Source: Hyphomicrobiales bacterium | Lineage (GTDB): Bacteria > Pseudomonadota > Alphaproteobacteria > Rhizobiales > Rhizobiaceae | DNA length: 53,720 bases | Reading direction: 5' to 3' | Assembly: GCA_002400845.2 (NCBI GenBank) | Contig: NVRK02000072.1 | Span: 1-53,720 of the forward strand | Shown here: positions 37,059-46,875 of the stretch, piece by piece | How the letters are laid out: every line of letters begins with the position of its first letter | Position numbering within the stretch: position 1 is the first letter of the stretch | Program-made: the position numbers and the translations under genes | The notes under the pieces: generated by a model | Seen by the model: the letters and a program-made list of their open reading frames with translations, nothing else | Database searches by the model: none | What the model was told of the DNA's origin: nothing

Positions 37059-38147
37059 CTCTAAAGCTGATTTTATAACTTTGGTAAAAACCGTAGGCAA
37101 AGCCTCATTGCCAATTTTTTCTGGCGCACTCCACCAACCATTGCTTTTGATGTTATCAGATTTGGTAGTCCAAACTTCCAGCTCTAAATGAAAATGCGTA
37201 AAGATATGCTTTATAGGTTTGCATGCTTGCCATTTATTTTTTATGTCACAAAAAAGTGGCGCGGCCTCAATGCCTGTCGCACCATCTTCATTGCTGTTCC
37301 ATTCACTTGTCGGCACTTCGCTCATGCCAGCCAATAAGCCGCTGTCTTTTCGTTTTTGCAGATAAACAGCACCAGTAGAATTGACGATAACAAAGGCAGC
37401 ACCTTTGCGCCTTGGCTTTGCTTTTTTAGGAAGCTTAACGGGATAGATTTCCATATCGCCTTTAGCATTGGCTTGGCAGTTTTCTCCAACAGGACAAAGT
37501 GGGCAGTCTGGTTTTTTAGGTGTGCAGATCGTCGCGCCTAAATCCATCATGGCTTGGGCAAAATCACCCGCACGATTTTTATCAAGTAATCCATTCGTTA
37601 TTTTTCGTATTTGCGGCTTGGCTTCTGGAATGGGCGTTTTAATTCTTTTGAACCGCGTTATTACGCGCTCAACATTGCCGTCTACAACGGGCACAGCTTT
37701 GCCATATGCAATGCTAGAGATTGCGCTGGCAGTATAGTCTCCAATGCCAGGCAGTTTTAGTAGCGTATCTACTGATTGTGGGAATTTTCCATTATGTTCT
37801 TCAACAACCAAGTTTGCGCATTTTTTTAAATTTCGTGCGCGGCTATAATAGCCCAGCCCAGCCCATGCTTTTAAAACATCTTCTTCATTTGCATTTGCAA
37901 GGTCATGCACTGTAGGCCAATTTGTGATGAATTTTAAAAAATAATCCTTCACGGTTGTAACTTGTGTTTGTTGCAACATAACTTCTGACAGCCATGTTAA
38001 ATATGGGTCTTGAAATATACCCTTTTTGCTGTCTGCTGGCATTATGCGCCAAGGCATTTGCCTAGCATTAGCGTCATACCAATTTAGCAAATTAGCACTA
38101 AAATCGTCTCTACTTGCTTTAGGTTTATTGGCAGATGGTATAGTCAT
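37053..38147 (-). CDS. mutY: A/G-specific adenine glycosylase
   Basis: 364 residues. MutY removes adenine mispaired with 8-oxoguanine. The HhH-GPD domain has LSEVMLQQTQV (catalytic Glu), LPGIGDYTASAISSIAYGKAVPVVDGNVERV (HhH motif and catalytic Asp), and the iron-sulfur loop C-x6-C-x2-C-x5-C in CTPKKPDCPLCPVGENC. The C-terminal NUDIX-like domain (about 230-355), which recognises 8-oxoG, is present. Divergent from the DUF721 gene. Its stop falls within a 14-bp tandem duplication. Confidence 0.96.
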   Translation of the reverse strand: MTIPSANKPKASRDDFSANLLNWYDANARQMPWRIMPADSKKGIFQDPYLTWLSEVMLQQTQVTTVKDYFLKFITNWPTVHDLANANEEDVLKAWAGLGYYSRARNLKKCANLVVEEHNGKFPQSVDTLLKLPGIGDYTASAISSIAYGKAVPVVDGNVERVITRFKRIKTPIPEAKPQIRKITNGLLDKNRAGDFAQAMMDLGATICTPKKPDCPLCPVGENCQANAKGDMEIYPVKLPKKAKPRRKGAAFVIVNSTGAVYLQKRKDSGLLAGMSEVPTSEWNSNEDGATGIEAAPLFCDIKNKWQACKPIKHIFTHFHLELEVWTTKSDNIKSNGWWSAPEKIGNEALPTVFTKVIKSALET

Positions 38148-38272
38148 GGAGTGAATGTTAGAAATTGTGCGATAAAATCAAGTCGCAATTTGAATAAAAC
38201 AATTGAACGCACATAAAACTACATCACCAGTGTTTGTTACCAGTGCATGTTACAAGTATATTTGGTGTGAAG

Positions 38273-38902
38273 ATGGGAAATAGAATGTCATCAAGTGATG
38301 ATAAAAAATTCTTTAGTGAAGACGAGCTAGCCGCAGATGATCTGAGAAATGATCCAGATGCGCTAGAAACCGCCGCGCATGCAAAAAAAGCAATCGCCAA
38401 GCCCCATTGGAAGACCAAAACCAAGCATTTAGGTGATTTAATGTCCAGCGTCTTAGAAGACGTTGTTGCGCGTCGTTCTGGCATGACGATCGATCTTATA
38501 TCTGCATGGGGCGAAATTGCGGGCCCAAATTATGCTGGCTTTACCAGAGCAGAAAAAATCAACTGGCCGCGCCAAATTTCTGACCTAGATCCATTTCAGC
38601 CAGGAACTTTAGTTGTGGCCTGCGATCCGTCAAAAGCGATCTTTTTTCAACACGAAACAAGTCAGATTTTAGAACGTCTAAATTTATTCTTTGGGTTTGA
38701 AGCGATTGGTAAAATTAAAATCGTCCAAAAGTCAGTTGTTGTCGCAACCAAAATTATTCGCAAAGTACCCGATAAGTTAGACGAAGCCTCAGAAATGAAA
38801 CTCTCAAAAGTGATGTCTCATATAGAAGATGATGAGTTGCGCAAAAGATTAGAGAAATTCGGTAGAGCCGTTTTGCATAATCAAAGTAAGAATAAAGAGT
38901 AA
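38273..38902 (+). CDS. DUF721/DciA-like protein
   Basis: About 209 residues; I take ATG 38273, but ATG 38285 (behind GGGAAATAGA) is just as good. A polar acidic N-terminal part of about 50 residues precedes the DUF721 core: LGDLMSSVLEDVVARRSGMTIDLISAWGEIAG, then NWPRQISDLDPFQPGTLVVACDPSKA and QHETSQILERLNLFFG. Proteins of this family are relatives of DciA, which helps load the replicative helicase in bacteria lacking DnaC. That role here is inferred from family membership. It lies between mutY and the dsbA-like gene as in other Rhizobiales. Confidence 0.82.
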   Translation: MGNRMSSSDDKKFFSEDELAADDLRNDPDALETAAHAKKAIAKPHWKTKTKHLGDLMSSVLEDVVARRSGMTIDLISAWGEIAGPNYAGFTRAEKINWPRQISDLDPFQPGTLVVACDPSKAIFFQHETSQILERLNLFFGFEAIGKIKIVQKSVVVATKIIRKVPDKLDEASEMKLSKVMSHIEDDELRKRLEKFGRAVLHNQSKNKE

Positions 38903-39054
38903 GAATAAATAGAGCAATTATTTTGTTCATCGCGCATTCAGCGAGAACTTGTTATAGATTTAGCAAGAGGATTCGACATTTTAGGCGTCACTCACTAAAA
39001 ATTGAATGAATAAGGTCAGTTTGCCCTATTTGCTTCTAAATTTATTTGCATAGA

Positions 39055-39084
39055 GTTAAGCAACAAAGTGTTAAGCAACAAAGT
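39055..39084. repeat. 15-bp tandem duplication upstream of the dsbA-like gene
   Basis: GTTAAGCAACAAAGT is repeated exactly twice in tandem (39055-39069, 39070-39084), about 60 bases upstream of the dsbA-like start. Its period is a multiple of three, so it extends a spurious upstream reading frame without breaking it. Confidence 0.8.
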
Positions 39085-39144
39085 GTCACGTCTATTGGTG
39101 ATACTTCAAACGATAAAAATATAAGACTTATTAGGAGTTATTTT

Positions 39145-39810
39145 ATGAAATTGAACCGCCGCAATATGCTTCAAGGAACAGCACTCGTTTTTGCAGGGGG
39201 AGCAGGGTATTCTCTGTTTGGCTCTACTAATAGCTCAACACCCTCTATTGTGAGTACCGCTCATGCTGAAGATTTTTCAGAGTTGAACACACCAAGCCCA
39301 ATGGGTGAAATGTTTCTAGGTGAAGAAGATGCGCCGGTCACAATTATCGAATATGCTTCTATGACTTGCCCGCATTGTTCTGCGTTTCATGCAAAAGTAT
39401 TGCCTTCTTTGAAAGAAAAATACATCGAAACTGGCAAATTAAAGCTAATTTTCCGCGAGTTTCCATTAGATCCGCGTGCATTTGCAGGCAGTATGCTGGC
39501 TAGGTGCGCACCAAAAGAGTTTTATTTTCCAATGGTAGATGTGCTGTTTAAGCAGCAATCTCAATGGTCTAGAGCGGCAGATCCGCGCCCGCCATTGTTA
39601 CAAATTGCAAAATTAGCAGGTTTTACACAGGAGTCCTTTGAGGCCTGCTTGAAAAACCAAGAGATTCTCGACAATATAAATAAAGTAAAAAATACAGCGG
39701 CTAACCAGTTTGGCGTTAATTCAACACCATACTTCTTTATCAATGAAAAAAAATATGATGGCAAATACACCGTTGACGCAATGTCAAAGGCAATCGACGC
39801 ACTTCTCTAG
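39145..39810 (+). CDS. DsbA family thiol-disulfide oxidoreductase
   Basis: 221 residues from ATG 39145, which has AGGAG at 39133-39137; the frame from 39046 is a read-back over a tandem repeat. The signal region NRRNMLQGTALVFAGGAG with twin arginines may be a Tat signal. The thioredoxin domain has CPHC in ASMTCPHCSAFHAKV and the cis-proline NSTPYFFIN. The family (often called a disulfide bond protein DsbA/ thioredoxin-like of the smc region) oxidises or isomerises disulfides in the periplasm. It lies 100 bases upstream of smc. Confidence 0.9.
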   Translation: MKLNRRNMLQGTALVFAGGAGYSLFGSTNSSTPSIVSTAHAEDFSELNTPSPMGEMFLGEEDAPVTIIEYASMTCPHCSAFHAKVLPSLKEKYIETGKLKLIFREFPLDPRAFAGSMLARCAPKEFYFPMVDVLFKQQSQWSRAADPRPPLLQIAKLAGFTQESFEACLKNQEILDNINKVKNTAANQFGVNSTPYFFINEKKYDGKYTVDAMSKAIDALL

Positions 39811-39912
39811 CGCGCCCTTACTGACCAGTAGTGTGAAAACTACTCGCTCGTCAGATGTGTATTTTCGTGACTCTAAATTAGCCAAGATTACGATAAATCA
39901 AGGCGGTGCTTT

Positions 39913-42900
39913 ATGAAATTTAACAAGCTCCGCCTTTTAGGCTTTAAATCTTTCGTAGAACCTACCGAATTTATCATTGAAAACGGATTAACGGGCGTTG
40001 TTGGTCCAAATGGCTGCGGCAAGTCTAATCTTGTAGAAGCCTTGCGCTGGGTTATGGGTGAAAACTCATACAAAAACATGCGCGCTTCTGGCATGGATGA
40101 TGTTATTTTCTCAGGTTCTGGTAGCAGGCCAGCACGTAACACTGCCGAGGTTTCGCTTTTCCTAGACAATTCAGACCGCACAGCACCAGCCGCTTTCAAC
40201 GATTCAGATGAGTTGCAAGTATCGCGCCGTATTGAGCGTGAATCTGGTTCGGTCTATCGCATTAACGGCAAAGATGTTCGCGCCAAAGATGTTCAACTCT
40301 TATTTGCAGATGCATCAACGGGCGCGCGTTCTCCATCCATGGTGGGACAGGGACGCATTGGTGAATTAATTTCTGCCAAACCTCAAGCACGTAGAGCGTT
40401 GCTTGAAGAAGCCGCTGGCATTTCGGGGCTTCATTCTCGACGCCACGAAGCTGAACTTCGATTACGTGCCGCAGATAGCAATCTTGAGCGGCTTGAAGAT
40501 GTGGTTGGCCAAATGGACAGCCAGTTAGACAGTTTGAAACGCCAAGCACGCCAAGCAAATAGATACCGCACGATTTCTAATGATATTCGTAAAACTAGCG
40601 CTTTGTCATTCCACTTAAAATGGGATGCCACAAAGGTTGCGGAAGCAGAAGCAGAAAGTCACTTTAATCAGGTGACATCGCAAGTTGGTCAACGTGCAGA
40701 AGTACAAGCAGAATCTGCAAAAGTTCAAGCAATTTTAGCGAGTAAAATGCCAGCTTTGCGCGAAGAAGAAGCAAAATCTGCCGCCGCATTACAACGTATT
40801 TCCATCGCTCGAAATCAGGTAGATCAAGAAATTGAACGTATGCAAGCTCGAAAAATTGAACTTGAGAATCGTATTGCTCAGCTGAATGAAGACATTGCGC
40901 GCGAAGAGCGCATGAGCGAAGAAAATTCAGAAATTCTTAAAAAGCTTGATGATGAAGAAGCTGAGCTTGTTGTGCAAAGTGGACGTGTTTCGCAAACAGA
41001 AGACGAAGCAAAACAAAAGCTAAATGAAACAGCCGCCATTTTGGGCGACAGCGAAAAAGCACTTGGCGATTTAACTGCAAAAACAGCAGAAGAAACAACA
41101 CGTAAATCTTTGTTAGAACGCGCCATAAAGGACACAGGCGATCGTAGCAACAGAGTTGCGGGCCAAATGCAAAAAGTTTCAACTGAACTTGCGCAAGTTG
41201 CAGGCGAAATTGCACGTCTAACCGGTTCTGATGAAATTGGCGTTCGTGCGCAAGCATTAGAATTGAAAATTGCAGAAGACGAAACCCAGTTAGAAGTAAC
41301 CGAGCAAGCCGTACAAACTGCAAGTGACGCAGAAAAACAAGCCCGCATTCCACTTCAAGAACTTAAAAACGAATTAAGTGAATTGGAAACCGAGGCGCGT
41401 ACGCTAAACCGTATTCTTAATCAGGGGGGACAAGATTTGTTCCCTGCGATTGTTGAAAAGGTAAAAGTTGAACCAGGCTTTGAACAAGCATTAGGTGCCG
41501 CATTAGGTGAAGACTTAGACGTATCTTCGGATAGTTCTGCTCCTGTCCACTGGTCACTATTATCTGGTGATCTTGATGCTTCTTCATTACCAGCTGGTGC
41601 AAAGCCATTGTCACAAGTGGTAAAAGCACCTGCCGAATTAACCCGTCGTCTATCGCAAATTGGTATTGTAGAAGAAGCCGTGGGCGCGTCTTTACAAAGC
41701 CAACTTAAAGCGGGGCAACGGTTGGTATCTATAAAAGGCGACCTATGGCGCTGGGATGGTTTTCAAGCAAGTTCAGAAGCACCAACTGCGGCCGCACAAC
41801 GTCTATCACAAAAGAACCGTTTGGTAGAATTAGATAGTGCTGCAAATGAGGTAACTAAAAAATTGCGTGCAGCAGAAGCGGCCTTTGAAGCGACACAAGT
41901 TGCAACAATTGATGCGGCAGGAAAAGCAAAGCAATCTCGTGAAGCATGGCGTAACGCGCAAAAAGAACTAAGCGATTTGCGCGATCAAATATCTGCGGCA
42001 GAACGTGCGGCTAACCAATATACTTCAAGGCGTTCTGCGTTAGAAGAAGCCAACAGCCGTTTGATTGAAGATGAAAAAGAAGCAGTTGCCGCGCATTCCG
42101 ATGCGCAAGCACAATTTGCCGCGCTTGCAGATGTTACAGTTCTAGAAAAAGAGCTAGAGCAGTTACGTCTAAAAGTGGCGCAAGATCGCGCCGCTATGGC
42201 AGAAGTTAGAGCCGCTGCAGAAGGGCTTTCAAGAGAAGCTGAAGCACGTGGACGCCGCCTTGAAACCATAAAAACAGAGCGTGAAAACTGGAAACGTCGA
42301 GGTGAAAATGCTGGTAAGCAGATCGATCAACTTTCCAAGCGTCGCTCGTCTAGTCAAAAAGAATTGGCATCCATAGAAGATGCACCAGACCAAGTTTCGC
42401 AAAAGCGTCGTGAGCTAAATGCCGAAGTTGAAAAAGCAGAATTATCACGCAAAGAAGCCGCAGATATATTAGCGCAAGCTGAAACTGATCTGGCCGAAGC
42501 AGATAAATTAGCGCGCCAAACGATTGGTGATTTGTCGCAGGTGCGCGAGCAACGTGCCAGAGCTGAAGAACGCGCAAATGCCGCTAAAGAACGCCGCTCA
42601 GAAATTGAAGCGCGTATTGTTGACGAAATGGAATGTCGCCCTCACCAAACATTGGGCATGGCTGACCTAGAAGAGGGCACGCCTCTACCACAATTAGTTG
42701 CAACGGATGCAAAGCTTGAAAAATTAAAAATTGAACGGGAACGTTTGGGCGCTGTTAATTTACGCGCAGATCACGAGCAAACAGAGATCACAGAACAACG
42801 CGATGCACTAACATCTGAACGTGATGATTTAATTGAAGCAATCAAAAGTTTGCGCACTGGAATTGGCAGTCTTAACAAAGAAGGCCGCGAGCGTTTGCTT

Positions 42901-43371
42901 GAAGCATTTGATGTTGTGAACGATCAATTTAAGCGTTTGTTCACGCATCTATTTGGCGGTGGTACTGCTGAGCTTCAATTAATTGAATCTGATGATCCAC
43001 TTGAAGCTGGCCTAGAAATTTTGGCACGCCCTCCAGGTAAAAAACCACAAACAATGACGCTACTTTCTGGTGGTGAGCAAGCGCTTACTGCTATGGCGCT
43101 TATCTTTGCGGTTTTCTTAACAAACCCTGCACCAATATGCGTACTCGATGAGGTCGACGCACCGCTTGATGACCATAATGTTGAGCGTTTTTGTAATTTA
43201 ATGGACGAAATGTCAGCATCGACGAATACGCGTTTTGTAATCATTACGCACAATCCAATTACAATGGCGCGTATGGATCGTATGTTTGGTGTTACAATGG
43301 CCGAGCGCGGTGTGTCGCAACTTATTTCTGTAAGCTTACAACAAGCTGAAGATTTGCGCGATGCGGTTTAA
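39913..43371 (+). CDS. smc: Chromosome segregation protein SMC
   Basis: 1152 residues: N-terminal ATP-binding domain with Walker A GPNGCGKSN (31-39), long coiled coil, hinge around 500-620 (LNQGGQDLFPAIVEKVKVEPGFEQALGAALG), second coiled coil, and C-terminal domain with signature LLSGGEQALTAMALIFAVF and Walker B PICVLDEVDAPLDDHN. SMC with ScpA and ScpB organises and separates chromosomes. All ATPase motifs are intact and length is normal. AAGG precedes the ATG at 39913. Confidence 0.97.
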   Translation: MKFNKLRLLGFKSFVEPTEFIIENGLTGVVGPNGCGKSNLVEALRWVMGENSYKNMRASGMDDVIFSGSGSRPARNTAEVSLFLDNSDRTAPAAFNDSDELQVSRRIERESGSVYRINGKDVRAKDVQLLFADASTGARSPSMVGQGRIGELISAKPQARRALLEEAAGISGLHSRRHEAELRLRAADSNLERLEDVVGQMDSQLDSLKRQARQANRYRTISNDIRKTSALSFHLKWDATKVAEAEAESHFNQVTSQVGQRAEVQAESAKVQAILASKMPALREEEAKSAAALQRISIARNQVDQEIERMQARKIELENRIAQLNEDIAREERMSEENSEILKKLDDEEAELVVQSGRVSQTEDEAKQKLNETAAILGDSEKALGDLTAKTAEETTRKSLLERAIKDTGDRSNRVAGQMQKVSTELAQVAGEIARLTGSDEIGVRAQALELKIAEDETQLEVTEQAVQTASDAEKQARIPLQELKNELSELETEARTLNRILNQGGQDLFPAIVEKVKVEPGFEQALGAALGEDLDVSSDSSAPVHWSLLSGDLDASSLPAGAKPLSQVVKAPAELTRRLSQIGIVEEAVGASLQSQLKAGQRLVSIKGDLWRWDGFQASSEAPTAAAQRLSQKNRLVELDSAANEVTKKLRAAEAAFEATQVATIDAAGKAKQSREAWRNAQKELSDLRDQISAAERAANQYTSRRSALEEANSRLIEDEKEAVAAHSDAQAQFAALADVTVLEKELEQLRLKVAQDRAAMAEVRAAAEGLSREAEARGRRLETIKTERENWKRRGENAGKQIDQLSKRRSSSQKELASIEDAPDQVSQKRRELNAEVEKAELSRKEAADILAQAETDLAEADKLARQTIGDLSQVREQRARAEERANAAKERRSEIEARIVDEMECRPHQTLGMADLEEGTPLPQLVATDAKLEKLKIERERLGAVNLRADHEQTEITEQRDALTSERDDLIEAIKSLRTGIGSLNKEGRERLLEAFDVVNDQFKRLFTHLFGGGTAELQLIESDDPLEAGLEILARPPGKKPQTMTLLSGGEQALTAMALIFAVFLTNPAPICVLDEVDAPLDDHNVERFCNLMDEMSASTNTRFVIITHNPITMARMDRMFGVTMAERGVSQLISVSLQQAEDLRDAV

Positions 43372-43570
43372 TTATTACGACTAATTCTTACCAGAATAGA
43401 TTTTATTAATTGTCTTACTTTAATATTTTATCTGCGACGTCTTTGCCTTAGGTACAATTGCGCAAGGCTATGATATCGCTTACTAGAACAGATAAATACA
43501 TGTTGGTTTTTCACCAATACAAATAATTAAAGTGAATAGAGCGAAAGCCTCTCAACTGGTGCACTAAATA

Positions 43571-46249
43571 ATGGCTGTTAAATGGATTTACGATTTTAGT
43601 AGTAATGATGCCGATAGCATTGCACAGGGCAATGCCTTTCCACATCTATTATTAGGCCACAAAGGTGCAAATCTTGCCGAGCTAACAAGTCTTGGTTTGC
43701 CAGTACCCAATGGCTTTACGATTTCTACACTTGCTTGCAATGCATTTTATGAAAATGAAAAGTCTTTAAATGATGCTCTAAGAAATGAGATTTTAGCTTC
43801 ACTAAAAAATCTCGAAGCCCAAACGGGCAGAAATTTTAATTCCATAGATAAACCGCTCTTTATCTCTGTGCGTTCTGGTGCTGCAACTGCAATGACTGGT
43901 TTAGTTGGCTCAGTTTTAAACTTGGGTATGAACGATAAAACCGTAGAAGCATTTGCCAATGAAACAGGAGATAAACGCTTTGCATTAGACAGCTATAGAC
44001 GCTTTATCCAAATGTATGGTGCGATTATTTTAGATGTCGATCATTCTGATTTCGAAGATGTTTTAGATGCAATAAAATCGAACAAAGATTACACGAGCGA
44101 TACACAGCTTAATGCCGCAGACTGGCAACAAGTGATTGAAAAATACAAAGCCCTAATCGTTGAAGAAACTGACGAAGCTTTTCCGCAAGATACAATGACA
44201 CAATTATTGGGTGCGATTGAAGCGATCTATCTATCGTGGAACAGCGTTCGTGCAAAAATGTATCGCACGATTAATAATACAAACGAAACCTATGGCGCTG
44301 CGATTAGTGTGCAAACAATGGTATTTGGCAATAAGGACAATGCTTCTGCCGTTGGCACTGCATTTACGCGTCATCCGTTATCTGGCGAAAACAAACTTCA
44401 CGGTGAATTTTTAGAAAACTCGCAAGGCGATGATGCCTCCGCTGGCATTCGCACCTCTCATGCAATTTCTGTGAAAGGGCTTGATGAGGCACGCGCAAAA
44501 ACATCGTATGAAACACAAATGCCTCAAGCTTTTGCTCAATTAAAAAATGCGGCAATTGTATTGGAAAAGCATTTTAAAGATTTACAAAAAATTGAGTTCG
44601 TTGTTGAAGCGGGTAGTTTTTGGATTTTGCAGACGAGCTCTGCCAAACGCTCAACCAGTGCTGCATTAAAAATTGCGGTTGATATGGTTGAAGAGGGTAA
44701 GATTTCTAAGGAAGAAGCTGTCGCAAGCATAGACGCTTCTTCGCTGGTAGAATTGCTACATCCAACCATTGCCAAAGGCGTTGAGCGCGATATTTTAACA
44801 ACAGGCTTAGCTGCATCACCTGGGGCCGCCACAGGTAAAGTTGTGTTTTCTTCTAGAGATGCAGAAGCTTTAAAGGCCGCTGGTGAACATGTTATTTTGG
44901 TTCGCACAGAAACGAGCCCAGAAGACATTCACGGCATGAAGGTTGCGCAAGGCGTACTAACACAGCGCGGTGGTATGACAAGTCATGCGGCCGTTATTGC
45001 CCGTGGCATGGGAATACCATGCGTATCAGGCGCAAATGAAATGCGCATAAATTTAGAAAATGAAGAGTTAAGAGTTGCAGGGCGTACCATTAAAAAGGGT
45101 GAAGTAATTACACTTGATGGTAGTTTGGGGCAAGTATTAGTTGGCGGTGTTGAAATGGACCACCGTAAATTGTCTGGCGCATTTGGTGTTCTCATGAGCT
45201 GGGCTGATGATATCCGCCGAATGGAAGTGCGAAGCAATGCTGAAATGCCAAAAGACGCTCAATTAGCATATTCATTTGGCGCGCAAGGCATTGGCCTTTG
45301 TCGTACCGAACATATGTTCTTTGAAGGTGAGCGTATTGTTGCTGTTCGTGAAATGATTTTGGCAACCGATGAAGAAGGTCGTCGCAAAGCTTTGGCAAAA
45401 CTATTGCCCATGCAGCGTAAAGACTTTGTAGAGTTGTTTGATATTATGGCAGGGCGACCGGTTAATATTAGATTGCTTGATCCACCATTACACGAATTTT
45501 TGCCAAACAATGAAGTGGACATGGACCGCGTTGCAACCGCAATGGGCATTAGCTTAGCGCAACTTAAAAGACGTGCCGAAGACCTTAAAGAAGTAAACCC
45601 AATGCTTGGATTAAGAGGCTGTAGACTTGCAATCTCTTATCCTGAAATTGCAGAAATGCAGGCACGTGCTATTTTTGAAGCGGCATCTGAAGTTGCCAAC
45701 AATTCTGGTAATCTAGGCGATATCGAAATAATGGTGCCGCTGATAAGTTTGCGCGCCGAATATGAGTATGTTCATAACATCATCACCAAAATTGCAGATG
45801 AGGTTATGGCAGAAACTGGCACGGTTGTTAAATACAAAATGGGTACAATGATAGAGTTGCCGCGCGCCGCTTTACGTGCGGCTGAGCTCGCATTGTCTGC
45901 CGATTTCTTTTCCTTTGGTACAAACGATCTAACGCAAACAACCTTTGGTATTTCGCGTGATGATGCGCCGCAATTTTTACAAAAATACCAAATGAAGAAC
46001 ATTATTGAACGCGATCCATTTTCTCAAATTGATGAAAAGGGCGTGGGTGATTTAATGAAAATCGCAATGGAACGCGGTAGACAGGCCAAGCCTGAACTTA
46101 AATTTGGCGCGTGTGGTGAACATGCAGGTGATCCAAAATCGATAGAATTTTTTGAATCCATTGGAATGGATTATATTTCTTGTTCTCCTTACCGTGTGCC
46201 TATTGCACGTCTGGCTGCCGCGCAGGCAACACTTAAATTTGCGAAATAA
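43571..46249 (+). CDS. ppdK: Pyruvate, phosphate dikinase
   Basis: 892 residues. It interconverts pyruvate, ATP and phosphate with PEP, AMP and pyrophosphate. Domains in order: nucleotide-binding (1-340; LLGHKGANLAELTSLGLPVPNGFTIS), swivelling phosphohistidine domain with QRGGMTSHAAVIARGMGIPC (catalytic histidine in TSHAA), and the PEP/pyruvate TIM barrel with FGAQGIGLCRTEHMFF, LRGCRLAISYPEI, FSFGTNDLTQTTFG and FGACGEHAGDP. All motifs are intact. About 200 bases without a gene separate it from smc. PEP supply for gluconeogenesis is the usual role. Confidence 0.97.
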   Translation: MAVKWIYDFSSNDADSIAQGNAFPHLLLGHKGANLAELTSLGLPVPNGFTISTLACNAFYENEKSLNDALRNEILASLKNLEAQTGRNFNSIDKPLFISVRSGAATAMTGLVGSVLNLGMNDKTVEAFANETGDKRFALDSYRRFIQMYGAIILDVDHSDFEDVLDAIKSNKDYTSDTQLNAADWQQVIEKYKALIVEETDEAFPQDTMTQLLGAIEAIYLSWNSVRAKMYRTINNTNETYGAAISVQTMVFGNKDNASAVGTAFTRHPLSGENKLHGEFLENSQGDDASAGIRTSHAISVKGLDEARAKTSYETQMPQAFAQLKNAAIVLEKHFKDLQKIEFVVEAGSFWILQTSSAKRSTSAALKIAVDMVEEGKISKEEAVASIDASSLVELLHPTIAKGVERDILTTGLAASPGAATGKVVFSSRDAEALKAAGEHVILVRTETSPEDIHGMKVAQGVLTQRGGMTSHAAVIARGMGIPCVSGANEMRINLENEELRVAGRTIKKGEVITLDGSLGQVLVGGVEMDHRKLSGAFGVLMSWADDIRRMEVRSNAEMPKDAQLAYSFGAQGIGLCRTEHMFFEGERIVAVREMILATDEEGRRKALAKLLPMQRKDFVELFDIMAGRPVNIRLLDPPLHEFLPNNEVDMDRVATAMGISLAQLKRRAEDLKEVNPMLGLRGCRLAISYPEIAEMQARAIFEAASEVANNSGNLGDIEIMVPLISLRAEYEYVHNIITKIADEVMAETGTVVKYKMGTMIELPRAALRAAELALSADFFSFGTNDLTQTTFGISRDDAPQFLQKYQMKNIIERDPFSQIDEKGVGDLMKIAMERGRQAKPELKFGACGEHAGDPKSIEFFESIGMDYISCSPYRVPIARLAAAQATLKFAK

Positions 46250-46262
46250 TTTTAAATAATAA

Positions 46263-46694
46263 TTAAGCGGTTTTTTGTGTTTTATTAATGCAAGGTACCC
46301 TTGGTAATAGTGATAATACAGTGGCATAAGACCAAGCAAGTTCTACAATGGAATGAGGAATTTGTTTCTCATCAAAGATGACAATTTTTGAACGCTTACT
46401 TTTGCAAATCGCAAAAAGCAATGAACATCCATTTTTGTCGGGGCATAAAATTGCAATTGCCGTACCAATACCAGTTTGTTTGGTTTGTTTAGCACACGTT
46501 TTTTTCTCAATGAGTGGTGATGGTATTTCTAATAATATTCTAAAACCAAATTCTAGGCATATTTCTTCAACAACTTTACCAAATGATTTTGGATCTATTT
46601 TATTTCCTTCAAGTTGGCTTTTAAGCGCGTATTGTGCATTTGTGTGCACTTTTACCTTTTCAATTAGAAGGGTATTCTTTTTATTCATAGCCAT
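46263..46694 (-). CDS. Protein of unknown function (orphan)
   Basis: 143 residues. AGGAG stands eight bases before the ATG at 46694, which supports the frame. I see no signal peptide and no membrane helix. The sequence alternates helix and strand (KSFGKVVEEICLEFGFRILLEI, TGIGTAIAILCPDKNGCSLLFAICKSKRSKIVIF) and resembles a small alpha/beta domain with several cysteines (C56, C77, C96, C103 and others). No family is recognised. It is convergent with ppdK and its stop is only 13 bases from the ppdK stop. The composition resembles the neighbours. Confidence 0.5.
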   Translation of the reverse strand: MAMNKKNTLLIEKVKVHTNAQYALKSQLEGNKIDPKSFGKVVEEICLEFGFRILLEIPSPLIEKKTCAKQTKQTGIGTAIAILCPDKNGCSLLFAICKSKRSKIVIFDEKQIPHSIVELAWSYATVLSLLPRVPCINKTQKTA

Positions 46695-46875
46695 ACATTT
46701 TACTCCTGAAACAACATCGTTTACAAAGTCATTTCAAAATACTAATTGGATATAAAAAAGGCGGTAGTATCACTTTAAGATACGCTCGCAACAGTCTTTG
46801 AACAAAAATTGATAAATCATTTTTGCATCTATCATTTATAAGTAGAAATTGAATTGATACGGGGAACTACCTTAA

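Noticed and set aside
40878..41348. Long minus-strand ORFs inside smc (also 40937-41353, 41985-42269)
   Set aside because: Shadows of the biased codon pattern of the coiled-coil gene; low-complexity serine/alanine sequence without motifs.
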